DNA from: Stackebrandtia albiflava
GTDB taxonomy: Bacteria > Actinomycetota > Actinomycetes > Mycobacteriales > Micromonosporaceae
DNA length: 64,000 nt
Direction: 5' to 3'
Assembly: GCF_007994225.1 (NCBI RefSeq)
Contig: NZ_VLLL01000008.1
Span: 22,699 to 86,698, forward strand
The notes under the pieces were generated by a model. That model worked only from the letters and a program-made list of their open reading frames with translations. It made no database searches and was not told where the DNA came from. The translations under genes and the position numbers were made by a program. This document shows positions 10,680 to 20,092 of this stretch, piece after piece. Each line of letters begins with the position of its first letter. Within the stretch, counting starts at the first letter, position 1.

Positions 10680-12047
10680 ATGAGAATCACCCCGTGGAGC
10701 CGCCGCAGCGGCAGAGTCATGCTCGCGTTCGGTACCGCGGTCGTACTGTTGTCGGCCGCCCCCGCGACCGCGATGGCCGACCCGCCCGAGGTCTCCGTCC
10801 CCGACGACGGCTCCCGGCCGGAAGGCGACCCGGGCACCGTCGGAGGCGATCCACTGCCGTCCTCCGGTGACTCCCCGGTGGCCGGACCCGGCGTCAGCCG
10901 CGGCCCCTACGCCAACCGGATCGCGCAGCTCGCCAAGGAGGTCGCGGTCCTGGGCGAGTCCACCACCGCGGCGGGCGAGGAGGTCACCCTGCGGGGCGAG
11001 ACCGTCGTCGCTGCCCGCGCGTACTGGCTCGACCTCCAGACGCAGGCCGACCAACTGGCCGAACTCGCCGCAGAGATGGCCGCCCAGGCGTACCAGGAGT
11101 CGGCGTCCCAGGTACAGGGCGTCACCGACGAGTTCGACGACCTGTTCGCCGTCGATCCCGGACTGCTCGGTGACGACCGCACCACCGTGCAACGGCAGGC
11201 CGACGCGGCGGCCGACGACGCCGCCGTCGCGCTGGCGGCCCTCGACGCGGCGGTCGCCGCCGAGGCGATCGCCGCCAACGACTACGCCGACCTCGTCGAG
11301 GAACTCGACGCGCAGACGAAGAAACTCGAAGACCTCGTCGAGGAGAACGCCGAGGCGATCGCCGTCCAGGAGGAACAGGCGGGCCGCGAGTCGAAGTACG
11401 AACTGGGCGACATCGGCACCGACGTGGACGGCTGGCAGGCGGCGAAGGCCGCCCAGGACGCCGTCCGGTACGCCGTCGCGCAGGTCGGGAAACCCTACGA
11501 GTGGGGAGCCGAGGGGCCGTACACGTTCGACTGTTCGGGCCTGGTGCAGACCGCCTACGCCAAGCAGGGCGTCAACCTCCCCCGGGTCGCCAACGACCAG
11601 TTCCGCGCCACCCGTTCCATGGCCGTAGACGTCGAGAAGATGCTCCCCGGCGACCTGATCTTCTACGGGGACCGGGCCGGGGACTGGACCTCGGTCTACC
11701 ACGTCGGCATGTACATCGGCGACGGCATGATGGTGCACGCGCCGCGCCCCGGGGACGTGGTGAAGGTCGTACCGGTGTGGTTCAGCGACTTCTTCGGCGC
11801 GCACCGGGTCGTCGCGGCGGTCGAGGTCGACGACGGTGACGACGGCTCCAACGAACCGGGCGACGGCGGCGACCCCGGTGACGGCGACGGCGGTGACGGC
11901 GGAGAGCCCGGTGACGGCGGCACACCGTCCACCAGGCCGGACCCGACACCGAGCGAGGAGACCCCGTCGGATCCCGCGACCAGCGGTTCCGGTGACGGCG
12001 GCGACGGCACGGAGTCCGGCGAACCCGAACCCACTCCGTCCGGCTGA
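10680..12047 (+). CDS. Secreted NlpC/P60 peptidoglycan endopeptidase (RipA-like)
   Basis: 455 residues. A Sec signal peptide (about 1-33, ending ATAMA) is followed by a linker, then a long Ala/Glu-rich coiled-coil region (75-235), and an NlpC/P60 domain (about 255-380). The catalytic Cys is in TFDCSGL (about 285) and the His in YHVGMYIG (341); VHAPRPG supplies a further conserved His. The coiled coil plus C-terminal P60 layout is that of RipA-type hydrolases that cut peptide stems during cell separation. The C-terminal 70 residues are a Gly/Asp/Pro tail. AGGCAGGA precedes the start. No c-di-AMP riboswitch was seen in 10433-10679. Confidence 0.9.
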   Translation: MRITPWSRRSGRVMLAFGTAVVLLSAAPATAMADPPEVSVPDDGSRPEGDPGTVGGDPLPSSGDSPVAGPGVSRGPYANRIAQLAKEVAVLGESTTAAGEEVTLRGETVVAARAYWLDLQTQADQLAELAAEMAAQAYQESASQVQGVTDEFDDLFAVDPGLLGDDRTTVQRQADAAADDAAVALAALDAAVAAEAIAANDYADLVEELDAQTKKLEDLVEENAEAIAVQEEQAGRESKYELGDIGTDVDGWQAAKAAQDAVRYAVAQVGKPYEWGAEGPYTFDCSGLVQTAYAKQGVNLPRVANDQFRATRSMAVDVEKMLPGDLIFYGDRAGDWTSVYHVGMYIGDGMMVHAPRPGDVVKVVPVWFSDFFGAHRVVAAVEVDDGDDGSNEPGDGGDPGDGDGGDGGEPGDGGTPSTRPDPTPSEETPSDPATSGSGDGGDGTESGEPEPTPSG

Positions 12048-12081
12048 GCCGACCCGGCGGGCACCACACCGGCGGTCCACT

Positions 12082-12188
12082 CCGGCTTGGTGGGTTGAAA
12101 TGCCGGCTTGGTTGGTCATACGACGGCTGAAAATCGGACATCAGGTCTTATTCGAGGCATATCGATCGTCGTGCGGCCAACCAAGCCG
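12082..12188. repeat. Intergenic inverted-repeat element, subfamily 2 copy a
   Basis: The arm GGCTTGGTTGGTCATACGAC (from 12105) is mirrored by CGTCGTGCGG followed by CCAACCAAGCCG at 12167-12188; a partial extra arm unit (GGCTTGGTGGG) starts at 12084. The centre, read on the minus strand, has TGCCTCGAATAAG and ATGTCCGATTTT, the same core as the element at 1072. It begins about 35 bases after the NlpC/P60 stop codon. Confidence 0.85.
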
Positions 12189-12200
12189 ATTCTGTCGAGT

Positions 12201-12248
12201 CGGCTACCGGCTGCGCCGGGCCATTCCGCCGGCTACCGGCTGCGCCGG
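12201..12248. repeat. 19-bp direct repeat
   Basis: CGGCTACCGGCTGCGCCGG occurs at 12201-12219 and 12230-12248, 29 bases apart; each unit is itself partly self-complementary. From 12249 to 12511 no gene or other structure was recognised. This is the upstream region of the zinc-ribbon gene. Confidence 0.6.
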
Positions 12249-12511
12249 TAGCATTGCCCACCAGGCCGAGGAACGCGTCCGGCAGGCCGGTGCGGAGTGC
12301 TCGGGACACCCACACCGTCTCCGTCGGAAGGCGGCCCCGGCCGACGGCCGTGACCACCCCCGCGCGGCACGGCTACGGCGGGTGAATCGGGTGCTGGCAG
12401 CGGGCAGGACGTTGCGGCGGTATGGCACCGTTGACGACGGCGGCTCTACGGTCCACCCGTCCGCGCCATGACCGCCATGCCGACACACGAACTTCCGGTT
12501 GGAGCCAGCAG

Positions 12512-15208
12512 ATGGACAACAACAGTTGCGTGGCGTGCGGTACCCGGTTGCCGGCAGGTGCCCAGCGCTGCCCGCAATGCGGTGTACCTCTGGCGCCACC
12601 GCCCGGCGGTTTCGCGCCGCCCGGGGCCGCCCAGTACCCGCCGCAGAGTCCACCGACGCCCGCGCCCTGGCAGCCGGAACAGGGTAGGCCGTCCGGACCG
12701 CCGCCCGGCCCGGAGTTCTCGCAACACTTCGAACAGTCGACCGGCTGGGAGGAGGGAGCACCGCCGCCGCCTCCGCCTTCGCAGGGGCAACCGTGGGGTG
12801 CGCCCCCGCCTCCGCAGCAGCAGGGTGGCTGGCAGCCCCCGCCTTCGGGGCCGCAGTGGGGTCCGCCGGGTGCGCCGACGTCGGGTGTGCCGGCGAGTGG
12901 TCCTCCGGTGTCGGGTCCGCCTCAGCAGTGGGCGCCTCCGCCGCCCCCGCCTTCGCAGGGACAACCGTGGGGTGCGCCCCCGCCTCCGCAGCAGCAGGGT
13001 GGCTGGCAGCCCCCGCCTTCGGGGCCGCAGTGGGGTCCGCCGGGTGCGCCGACGTCGGGTGTGCCGGCGAGTGGTCCTCCGGTGTCGGGTCCGCCTCAGC
13101 AGTGGGCGCCTCCGCCGCCCCCGCCTTCACAGGGCCAACCGTGGGGTGCGCCCCCGCCGCCCCCGCCACAGCAGGGCGGCTGGCAGTCCCCGCCACCGGC
13201 GCCACCGGAACCGCAGTGGGGCCCTCCGCAGCCCCCGGCCGAACGTCCCGCCGCGCCACCCGTCCCCGCGCAGCCGGAACCGCCCGCCGCACCGGAGCCC
13301 GCGCCGGCCGCCGCCTCACCGGCGGTGCCGTTCGCGGTGCCGTCCGAGGACCCGGGCACCGGCATCCTCGGACGGCCACGCCGCCGCGTCGAGGCGGTTC
13401 CGCCGCCGGTGCCTCCCGCACCGGCCCCGCTCCAGGACAGCCCTAAGTCCACTGAGGATCCCGCTCCGGTGGCGGAGTTCGCGTCCGCCGCACCCCCGGC
13501 GATGCCGGACGCACCACCCGCCATGCCGGACGCGCCCCCGGCCATGCCGGCGACAGCCGCGCCGCCTCCGCTGCCACAGCAGCCGGCCGCCGCGCCCGTC
13601 GCCGATCAGGCGCCCGCCGCCGCGGACTCCGGGGACGGTGACGAGGCCGATGTCGCCCTGTGGGCGGGCATGTCCGGTCCCGGCCCCGCGACCGAAGCAG
13701 AACTGTCCGATGAGGACAAGGCTGCGATGGCCGAACTCGCCGATGACGACTTCGGGGACTTCGACGACGACGATGACGATGACGACGTGACCCCCGCGTC
13801 CGCCGACGCCCCCGCCGCCGAGCAGCAGGCGACCGCCGCCGCGCCGGACGAGGTCCCGCCGACATCCGCCGACCGCGACACCCCGCCGGCCGCCGTCGCC
13901 GAGGAGCCTGCGCCGTTCTCCACGCCACCGTCGTCCGCGCCTGCGCCGTTGACGGGTGAGGCCCCGCCCGTGGATGAGCCCGCGGCGTTCGCCACGCCGC
14001 CGTCGTCGGCGCCTGCGCCGTCGACGGGTGAGGCGCCGCCGGTGGAGGAGCCTGCGGCGTTCTCGACGCCGCCGTCTTCCGCTCCTGCGCCGTTGACGGG
14101 TGAGGCGCCGCCGGTGGAGGAGCCCGCGCAGTTCTCGACTCCGCCGTCCTCCGCTCCTGCGCCGTTGACCGGTGAGGCACCCGAACCGGCCTTCACGCCC
14201 GAGGAACCGCCCGCCGACCAGCCGCTCACGCCCCCGACCTGGGAGGCGGACGCATTGCGGGCTCAGGCCGAGGCGGAGGCCGCCGACGCGCCGGTCGAAA
14301 GCCGCCCGCAGTCCGAAACCGAGGCGCCGGAGGAGCCCGCGCAGTTCTCGACACCGCCGTCTTCCGCGCCTGCGCCGTTGACGGGTGAGGCCCCGCGGGT
14401 GGAGGAACCTGCGGCGTTCTCGACGCCGCCGTCTTCCGCGCCTGCGCCGTTGACCGGTGAGGCCCCACCCGCTGAGGAACCTGCGCCGTTCTCCACGCCG
14501 CCGTCGTCGGCGCCCGCACCGTTGACGGCGGAGGAACCGGCGGAGACGCCGGTTCCGGAGTCGGCTCCGGTTTCGCCGCCGGCCGCCGCCCCGGTGAGCG
14601 GCGCGGCCTTCGGGCGGGTGAGTGTCCCCAATCTCGTCGCTCCGGCCGAGGAGGTGCCGGTCAGGGCCTTCGAGGGGCAGACGTACCGTGCCGGGCAGGT
14701 CACGCCGTCTTCCCCCGACGTGACCGACGCCCCCGACGTCGCGGACTGGCAGGTGCCGGTGGAGGGCGGCGACCGCTCCGACGTTCCACAGTCGATGGAC
14801 CCGTGGGACGCGTTCGGCAGGCGGGAGCCGGAACCGCCGGCGGCCCCCGAACCGCCGCCCGCGCCGCCCGCGCCGCCGGCGTCGGCTCCGGCGGAGTCCC
14901 CGTGGGAGGCGTTCGCGCAGCCGTGGCTGGAGTCGGAGCGTCCCTCCGAGCCCGAGGTCCGGGAGGCGGCACCGGCGGTGTCGGCGTCACCGGCCTCGGC
15001 GGGAGCCGCGGACGGGCAGTCGCCGCTCGCGGAATCCGCTCCGGCGGTGCCGGACGGTCCCGCGCGAGGAGTCGCACGGGTGCCGAACGCGCAACCGGTG
15101 ACGGCGGCGGACCTTCCCCCCGACCTGCCTCGCCCGGTGGGTCGTGTCTACGGCGGGCCTCCGCCGGGTGACCAGCCGCAGAGCTGGCCGCCTCCGCCGC
15201 CCCGCTGA
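12512..15208 (+). CDS. Zinc-ribbon protein with long Pro-rich tandem repeats
   Basis: 898 residues from ATG at 12512, with GGAG at 12501. The N-terminus has a zinc ribbon, CVACGTRLP followed by AQRCPQCGVPL (two CxxC pairs). The rest is low complexity: Pro/Gln/Trp-rich 58-residue repeats (about residues 85-225), an acidic stretch FGDFDDDDDDDD (near 420), and seven 24-residue repeats with core FSTPPSSAPAPLTGEA. A final Pro/Glu-rich part follows, with PWDAF/PWEAF motifs. There is no signal peptide or membrane segment, so it should be cytosolic and mostly disordered, probably a scaffold. Function unknown. The compositional extreme explains the many long spurious frames on the other strand. Confidence 0.8.
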   Translation: MDNNSCVACGTRLPAGAQRCPQCGVPLAPPPGGFAPPGAAQYPPQSPPTPAPWQPEQGRPSGPPPGPEFSQHFEQSTGWEEGAPPPPPPSQGQPWGAPPPPQQQGGWQPPPSGPQWGPPGAPTSGVPASGPPVSGPPQQWAPPPPPPSQGQPWGAPPPPQQQGGWQPPPSGPQWGPPGAPTSGVPASGPPVSGPPQQWAPPPPPPSQGQPWGAPPPPPPQQGGWQSPPPAPPEPQWGPPQPPAERPAAPPVPAQPEPPAAPEPAPAAASPAVPFAVPSEDPGTGILGRPRRRVEAVPPPVPPAPAPLQDSPKSTEDPAPVAEFASAAPPAMPDAPPAMPDAPPAMPATAAPPPLPQQPAAAPVADQAPAAADSGDGDEADVALWAGMSGPGPATEAELSDEDKAAMAELADDDFGDFDDDDDDDDVTPASADAPAAEQQATAAAPDEVPPTSADRDTPPAAVAEEPAPFSTPPSSAPAPLTGEAPPVDEPAAFATPPSSAPAPSTGEAPPVEEPAAFSTPPSSAPAPLTGEAPPVEEPAQFSTPPSSAPAPLTGEAPEPAFTPEEPPADQPLTPPTWEADALRAQAEAEAADAPVESRPQSETEAPEEPAQFSTPPSSAPAPLTGEAPRVEEPAAFSTPPSSAPAPLTGEAPPAEEPAPFSTPPSSAPAPLTAEEPAETPVPESAPVSPPAAAPVSGAAFGRVSVPNLVAPAEEVPVRAFEGQTYRAGQVTPSSPDVTDAPDVADWQVPVEGGDRSDVPQSMDPWDAFGRREPEPPAAPEPPPAPPAPPASAPAESPWEAFAQPWLESERPSEPEVREAAPAVSASPASAGAADGQSPLAESAPAVPDGPARGVARVPNAQPVTAADLPPDLPRPVGRVYGGPPPGDQPQSWPPPPPR
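12763..13180 (+). repeat. 174-bp in-frame tandem repeat
   Basis: Two nearly identical 174-bp units and a partial third (junction CTTCGCAGGG at 12777 and 12951, CTTCACAGGG at 13125) encode a 58-residue Pro/Gln/Trp-rich unit of the zinc-ribbon protein. The near identity at third codon positions points to recent duplication. Confidence 0.85.
13903..14535 (+). repeat. 72-bp in-frame repeat, seven copies
   Basis: The unit encodes about 24 residues with the core FSTPPSSAPAPLTGEA. Four copies are adjacent, followed by a 75-residue non-repeat spacer and three more copies. Codon choice differs between copies more than in the 174-bp repeat, so this array is older or more diverged. Confidence 0.8.
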
Positions 15209-15275
15209 TCGAATCGACACCGGACCGGGTGCCGCCGACCTCACCGTCGGACGGCACCCGGTTCGCGTAGGCGGC

Positions 15276-15806
15276 TCACAGGCCGAACCATTGGGCAAGC
15301 CGGTCGCCCGCGAGTGTCGCCGCCACCAGGCCGATGGCGACCATGACGACGGTCGTGACGACGAGGATCGCGATCACCCTGCCGATCCGGCCGGGCTGCG
15401 GGGTGTCGGGTCGCCGCAGGATCCACCCGGTCAGGGAGGTGGTCAACTCGCCCGCGATCCGCCAGGAACTCGACGGCGGTGAGACGTCCCGTGAGGTCGC
15501 GGCGGGACGAGTCGGTACCGGTGGCGTGACGGGATGCGGCGCCGCGGGGACGGATGGCGCGGGGGCCGGTGGGAGCGGCGGCGCGACGGGGACCGGCGGA
15601 GCCGGTGGGTGTACCGGGGGCGGTGGCACCGCCGCGCGGCCGACGGCGGACGGCGGTCCGGGTATCGCGGGCGGCGGAGGCCCTCCGGGACTCGGTATCG
15701 CCCCCGCCGACGGGTCCGGACGTCTCGCGGCGTCCCGCCGGTACCGTCGCAGGTCGACCCGCTGCCCGGAGTCGGGCTCACCGGTGCCCGGTCGTCGTCG
15801 GATCAT
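15276..15806 (-). CDS. Pro-rich protein with C-terminal membrane anchor
   Basis: 176 residues from ATG at 15806, with GGGAGG 8 bases upstream. A basic N-terminus (MIRRRPGTGEPDSGQRVDLR) leads into a Pro/Ala-rich stretch (residues about 35-105), then a short conserved-looking segment (SWRIAGELTTSLTGWILRRP), and one hydrophobic helix (VIAILVVTTVVMVAIGLVAA) close to the C-terminus. This is a tail-anchored layout with a disordered cytosolic region. It converges on the zinc-ribbon Pro-rich gene. No family recognised. Confidence 0.65.
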   Translation of the reverse strand: MIRRRPGTGEPDSGQRVDLRRYRRDAARRPDPSAGAIPSPGGPPPPAIPGPPSAVGRAAVPPPPVHPPAPPVPVAPPLPPAPAPSVPAAPHPVTPPVPTRPAATSRDVSPPSSSWRIAGELTTSLTGWILRRPDTPQPGRIGRVIAILVVTTVVMVAIGLVAATLAGDRLAQWFGL

Positions 15807-15937
15807 GTCGCGTCCTCCCGTCCCGGCCGGGGCCGTCCGGTTCCCCATCAGGGTAGGTGCCCGGTACAACCCGGGCACCACGCGAAGACGGCCGCCGCAC
15901 CCGAACGGGGTACGGCGGCCGTCGTGAGCCCCTCGGC

Positions 15938-17104
15938 TCAGGAGCTCTTGCGCAACACCTCGGTGAGTTTGACCTTGCTTCCGGTGCGCATCACGCTGCG
16001 GCGGTAGATGGTCGCGCCCAGCGCGAACATCCCCACGGCGGCGAGCGCCATCAGCAGCGCAGACAGTCCCTGTTGCCACAGTGGAGCATCGTTCACCGCG
16101 TCCCGGACCGGCATCATGAACATCGAGAACGGCGGGACGTACGACAGCACCCGCGCGACGAGTGTCGTCGGCTGCCAGGCGTAGACGGCGGCCACGACGT
16201 AGCTCAGGATCATGAGCATCGTCAGCGGACCGATCGCCGAGTTCATGTCCTCCTGGCGGGAGATCATCGACGCCAGCGCTCCCGCCATGGCGGCGTAGAA
16301 GCAGAAGCCCAACACCCACCACACGAGACTGCTCAGGATGGTCCCGGTCAGGCCGGACGGGAGTTCCGCGACGGCGCCCGTGACGTCGCCCATCGCCAGA
16401 CCGACCGCGAGCGGAACGGCCAGGTTCACGAAACCGAGTACGCCCAGGCCCGCCACCTTGCCGACCAGCAGTTGCCACGGCTTCAACGACGACAGCAGGA
16501 TCTCCACGATCCGGCTGCTCTTCTCCTCCACGACGCCCATCGCCACGTACATCGTCGGCATCATGACCATGAAGAACAGCACGATGACCAGGAAGTACGC
16601 GATGCCCTGCCGGGCGCCGGCGTCGTCGCCGCCGAGCTGGTCGTCCTGCAGCGGCGCGACCGTCAGGGCCGCGTTCACGTCGGCGGGGTCGAAACCGGCC
16701 TCGGCGAGCTGCCGCTGCGTGGTGACCGCCTGGTGGGCGCCGTCGATGACGACCGCCAGTTGCTGGTCGGCGCCGCTCTCGGTGACCAGGGTGGTGTTGT
16801 CGATGATGGCGGCGTCGGCGTCACCGGCCTCCACCTCGGCGCGGGCCGCCTCGGGGTCGGCCACCTCCGCCGTCTCGACCGAGAACTCCTCGAAGCCCTC
16901 CGCGGCGGCCTCGATGGCCGTGGCGAGTTCGGCGGACTCGGTACCGGTCAGGACGACCCGGTACTCGCTCGGGCCGCCCAGCAGCCCCGGAAGCAGGGTG
17001 AGCCCCGCGACCAGGACGGCGCTGACGACGACGCCGACGATGTAACTGCGTGACAGGCCGCGGGTGAGGATCTCCCGCTTAGCCACCAACCACACGCCCT
17101 TCAT
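15938..17104 (-). CDS. ABC-2 type permease (NatB-like exporter subunit)
   Basis: 388 residues. The N-terminus MKGVWLVAKREILTRGLSRS, the first helix, a large extracytoplasmic region (about 50-160) and then five to six helices are typical of NatB/YhaP-type permeases. The signature VVEEKSSRIVEILLSSLKP, found in this group, is present. It pairs with the upstream ATPase, whose stop codon overlaps this start (ATGA). The substrate may be a drug or an ion such as Na+; the sequence does not say which. Confidence 0.88.
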   Translation of the reverse strand: MKGVWLVAKREILTRGLSRSYIVGVVVSAVLVAGLTLLPGLLGGPSEYRVVLTGTESAELATAIEAAAEGFEEFSVETAEVADPEAARAEVEAGDADAAIIDNTTLVTESGADQQLAVVIDGAHQAVTTQRQLAEAGFDPADVNAALTVAPLQDDQLGGDDAGARQGIAYFLVIVLFFMVMMPTMYVAMGVVEEKSSRIVEILLSSLKPWQLLVGKVAGLGVLGFVNLAVPLAVGLAMGDVTGAVAELPSGLTGTILSSLVWWVLGFCFYAAMAGALASMISRQEDMNSAIGPLTMLMILSYVVAAVYAWQPTTLVARVLSYVPPFSMFMMPVRDAVNDAPLWQQGLSALLMALAAVGMFALGATIYRRSVMRTGSKVKLTEVLRKSS

Positions 17105-17973
17105 GCGGAGGCCTCCCGGAAGATGTCGGCGAGCGAGGGCTCGTCGTAACCGAATCTGACGACGCGACCGGCGGCCATCGCCGCCGCGAGGACACCCTGG
17201 TCGTCGGCGGAGTCGACGAGCCATTCCCCGTCACCGCAGGACGTCGCCGGACCGGGCAGGGTCTGTTCCCAGCCCGGGGTCGCGTCGGCCACGTTGACGC
17301 GGAGCCGTCGGCCGGCGCTGCGGCGCAGCTCGGTGACCGTGCCCGCCGCGACCATCTTCCCCTTGGAGATGATCCCGACCGTGTCGCACAGCCGCTCGAC
17401 CAGGTCGAGCTGGTGGCTGGAGAAGATCACCGGGACGCCCGCCGCGCTGCGGTCGGCGAGCACGCCCGCCATGGTGTCGACCGCGAGCGGGTCGAGTCCC
17501 GAGAACGGTTCGTCCAGGATCAGCATCTTGGGGTCGTGCACCAGCGACACCGCCAGTTGCACCCGCTGCTGGTTGCCCAGTGACAGGTCCTGCACGAAGT
17601 CGTCGCCGCGGTCGCCCAGGCCGAGCCGGTCGAGCCATTCCCCGGCGGCGCGCTTGGCGGCGGCCGGGGTGAGACCGTGCAGCTCCCCGAAGTACGCCAC
17701 CTGCGGGGCGATCTTCATCTTCGGGTAGAGCCCGCGTTCCTCCGGCATGTATCCGAAATCGGCGCGCCGCGACTTGGTGAGGCTGGCGCCGTCCCACCGG
17801 ACGTCACCGGCGTCGGATTCCAGCACACCCATGGCGATGCGCATCGTCGTGGTCTTGCCGGCGCCGTTGGCACCCACGAACCCGAACATCCTGCCGGGTT
17901 CGACCGTGAGCGACACGTCGTCGAGCGCGACGTTGTCACCGAAGGTCTTGCGGAGATTCCTGACTTCAAGCAC
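17101..17973 (-). CDS. ABC transporter ATP-binding protein (NatA-like)
   Basis: 290 residues. Walker A GANGAGKTT, signature LSLGNQQRVQLA (a relaxed LSGGQ), Walker B MLILDEPFSGLDP and the H-loop SSHQLDLVE are all present. A C-terminal extension of about 75 residues is typical of exporters of this class. It powers the permease encoded immediately downstream, with overlapping stop and start codons. Cytosolic, membrane-associated. Start at ATG 17973. Confidence 0.93.
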   Translation of the reverse strand: MLEVRNLRKTFGDNVALDDVSLTVEPGRMFGFVGANGAGKTTTMRIAMGVLESDAGDVRWDGASLTKSRRADFGYMPEERGLYPKMKIAPQVAYFGELHGLTPAAAKRAAGEWLDRLGLGDRGDDFVQDLSLGNQQRVQLAVSLVHDPKMLILDEPFSGLDPLAVDTMAGVLADRSAAGVPVIFSSHQLDLVERLCDTVGIISKGKMVAAGTVTELRRSAGRRLRVNVADATPGWEQTLPGPATSCGDGEWLVDSADDQGVLAAAMAAGRVVRFGYDEPSLADIFREASA

Positions 17974-18212
17974 TGGGGGCTCCTGAATCGTTCACAGGAA
18001 CGAGGTTAGAGGGGGGTTCGGGGCGGGCCGTCCTTCCCACGGACGATTCCGTGTCGGCCCTATCGCCCGAAAGTCCTAGACCACCTGCGGTGGAATCGCG
18101 GGCCGGGAGCCCGCCCGTGGTGCGGATGCCTTGCGGGGCCGGGGAAACAGCGATCCGTCCGCGTCACGGGACGGCGGGTGGGCGGCCGGTGGTGACGGCC
18201 GCCCCGGCGGTG

Positions 18213-18893
18213 TCAGGACTCGAACTTGTAACCCAGGCCACGTACCGTCACGATGTAACGGGGCCGGCCGGGTTCCGTCTCGATCTTGGAGCGGAGCCGC
18301 TTGACGTGGACGTCGAGGGTCTTGGTGTCGCCGACGTAGTCGGCGCCCCACACCCGGTCGATGAGCTGGCCACGGGTCAGGACGCGCCCGGAGTTCCGCA
18401 GGAACATCTCCAGCAGCTCGAACTCCTTCAACGGCAACGCGATCTCGCTGCCTCCGACCGACACGACGTGCCGGTCGATGTCCATGCGGACCGGACCCGA
18501 CTCCAGGACGGTCACCATCGGGTCGGTCGGTTCGGCGTTGCGCCGCAGGACCGCCCGGATCCGGGCGACCAGTTCGCGGGGCGAGTACGGCTTGGTGACG
18601 TAGTCGTCGGCGCCGATCTCCAGGCCCACGACCTTGTCGACCTCGCTGTCGCGGGCGGTGACCATGATGATCGGGACGTTCGAGGTCGCGCGCAGCTCAC
18701 GGCACACCTCGGTGCCCGACTTCTCCGGAAGCATCAGGTCGAGCAGCACGATGTCGGCGCCGGCGCGCTCGTACTCGGTGATCGCGGCGCCACCGGTCGC
18801 CGCCACCGCCACCTCGAAGCCCTCCTTGCGCAGCATGTAGGACAGCGCGTCGGAGAAGGACTCCTCATCCTCGACAACCAGTACACGGGTCAC
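18213..18893 (-). CDS. regX3: Response regulator RegX3 (OmpR/PhoB family)
   Basis: 226 residues. The receiver domain has phospho-acceptor Asp about 52 (IVLLDLMLP), VTAR and Lys 101 in VTKPYSP. The winged-helix DNA-binding domain (about 130-226) contains LTRGQLIDRVWG and TLDVHVKRLRSKIE. In actinobacteria RegX3 controls phosphate-starvation genes together with SenX3. The GTG start overlaps the senX3 stop by 4 bases. gpmA lies upstream on the same strand, as in mycobacteria, which strengthens the assignment. No phoU gene is seen nearby. Confidence 0.93.
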   Translation of the reverse strand: MTRVLVVEDEESFSDALSYMLRKEGFEVAVAATGGAAITEYERAGADIVLLDLMLPEKSGTEVCRELRATSNVPIIMVTARDSEVDKVVGLEIGADDYVTKPYSPRELVARIRAVLRRNAEPTDPMVTVLESGPVRMDIDRHVVSVGGSEIALPLKEFELLEMFLRNSGRVLTRGQLIDRVWGADYVGDTKTLDVHVKRLRSKIETEPGRPRYIVTVRGLGYKFES

Positions 18894-20086
18894 GGCGTGC
18901 CTTTCTGATTCCGGTTAACCTGCTCGTCGATTTCATCGGGCGGGGGTGCCGATTCGCGGGCCGAAAGCGCTACTGAAGGCAACAGCAAGGTGAACACTGA
19001 GCCGTTTCCGGGCATACTGGACACCTCGACCCGGCCGGCGTGGTTGCCCGCGATGTGCTTGACGATCGCCAGTCCCAGGCCGGTGCCGCCGGTCGCCCGG
19101 GATCGCGCCGGGTCCGCGCGGTAGAACCGTTCGAACACGCGCGCCTGATCGGCGGGCGCGATGCCGATGCCCTGGTCGATCACGGCGACCTTCACCCAGC
19201 CGCGCGTCTCGGTGACGTCGATGGTGACGGTGGTGTCCTCGGGGGAGTAGACGATCGCGTTGCGGACCAGGTTGCCGACGGCGGTCGCGAGCTGGCTCTC
19301 CGAACCGGAGACGGTGGCGCCGGACTCGCCGGTGCGGTGCAACGCGATCCGTTTCGCGTTGGCCGCCGTGCGGCTGCGGTCGGCGGCCTCGTTGACGACC
19401 CGGTCGACCGACACAGGGCTGAACGCCGGCAGCGGCTCGGCGCCCTGGAGCCGGGACAGTTCGAGCAGTTCCGACACCAGCCGGCCCATCCGGGCCGACT
19501 CGTGCTGGATCCGCGAGGTGAACCGGGCGGCGGCCTGCGGGTCGTCGACGGCGTCGGCCAGTGCCTCGGTCAGCAGTTGGAGCGCGCCGACGGGTGTCTT
19601 CAGTTCGTGGCTGACGTTGGCGACGAAGTCGCGGCGGACCTTCTCCACCCGGTGCAGTTCGGTGACGTCGGTCAGTTCCAGCAGCACGCGGTCCTCCGGG
19701 AGCGGCGAGGCGTGCACCCGGACCGCGACGGTCCCGGTCGACTCCAGCTCCAGTTCACCGGAACGGGGCTCACCGGTCGCGCGGACCTGCGTCACGATCG
19801 TTCGCAGGTCGGGCTGCCGGAGCTCACCCCGGTCGACGGCGCCGAGCTGTTCGGCGGCGGGGTTGGCGTGTTCGATGCCGTCGGGGCCGATCACGACGAC
19901 GGCGGTGTGCAGCGCCGCCAGCACCCGCGGCCATTCGAGGGCGGGGCACGACGGAGGCGGCTCGGCGGCGCGCCGGCGGCGGAGGGCGGTGTATCCGACG
20001 GCGCCCGCGACCGCGCCCAGGCCGAGGGTGGCGAGCGCGGCGACGCCGCCGGTGAACCGGCGGTGCCGGTCGGGAGCGGTGGTCAC
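18890..20086 (-). CDS. senX3: Sensor histidine kinase SenX3
   Basis: 398 residues from GTG at 20086. One N-terminal helix (about 13-35), then a PAS-like domain (about 50-150), HisKA with VSHELKTPVG (His 160), N-box NLVRNAIVYSPE, G1 DQGIGIAP and G2 GGTGLGLAIV. It phosphorylates RegX3 in response to phosphate limitation. Usual SenX3 proteins have two helices; here only one is clear, although the short stretch GYTALRRRR follows it. Longer upstream starts were rejected because a promoter-like TACGAT lies 6 bases before this GTG. Transcribed with regX3. Confidence 0.92.
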   Translation of the reverse strand: MTTAPDRHRRFTGGVAALATLGLGAVAGAVGYTALRRRRAAEPPPSCPALEWPRVLAALHTAVVVIGPDGIEHANPAAEQLGAVDRGELRQPDLRTIVTQVRATGEPRSGELELESTGTVAVRVHASPLPEDRVLLELTDVTELHRVEKVRRDFVANVSHELKTPVGALQLLTEALADAVDDPQAAARFTSRIQHESARMGRLVSELLELSRLQGAEPLPAFSPVSVDRVVNEAADRSRTAANAKRIALHRTGESGATVSGSESQLATAVGNLVRNAIVYSPEDTTVTIDVTETRGWVKVAVIDQGIGIAPADQARVFERFYRADPARSRATGGTGLGLAIVKHIAGNHAGRVEVSSMPGNGSVFTLLLPSVALSARESAPPPDEIDEQVNRNQKGTP

Positions 20087-20092
20087 GGATCG

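Noticed and set aside
12204..13421. 405-codon minus-strand frame over the Pro-rich gene start
   Set aside because: Only mirrors the DNA repeats of the zinc-ribbon gene; no ribosome site.
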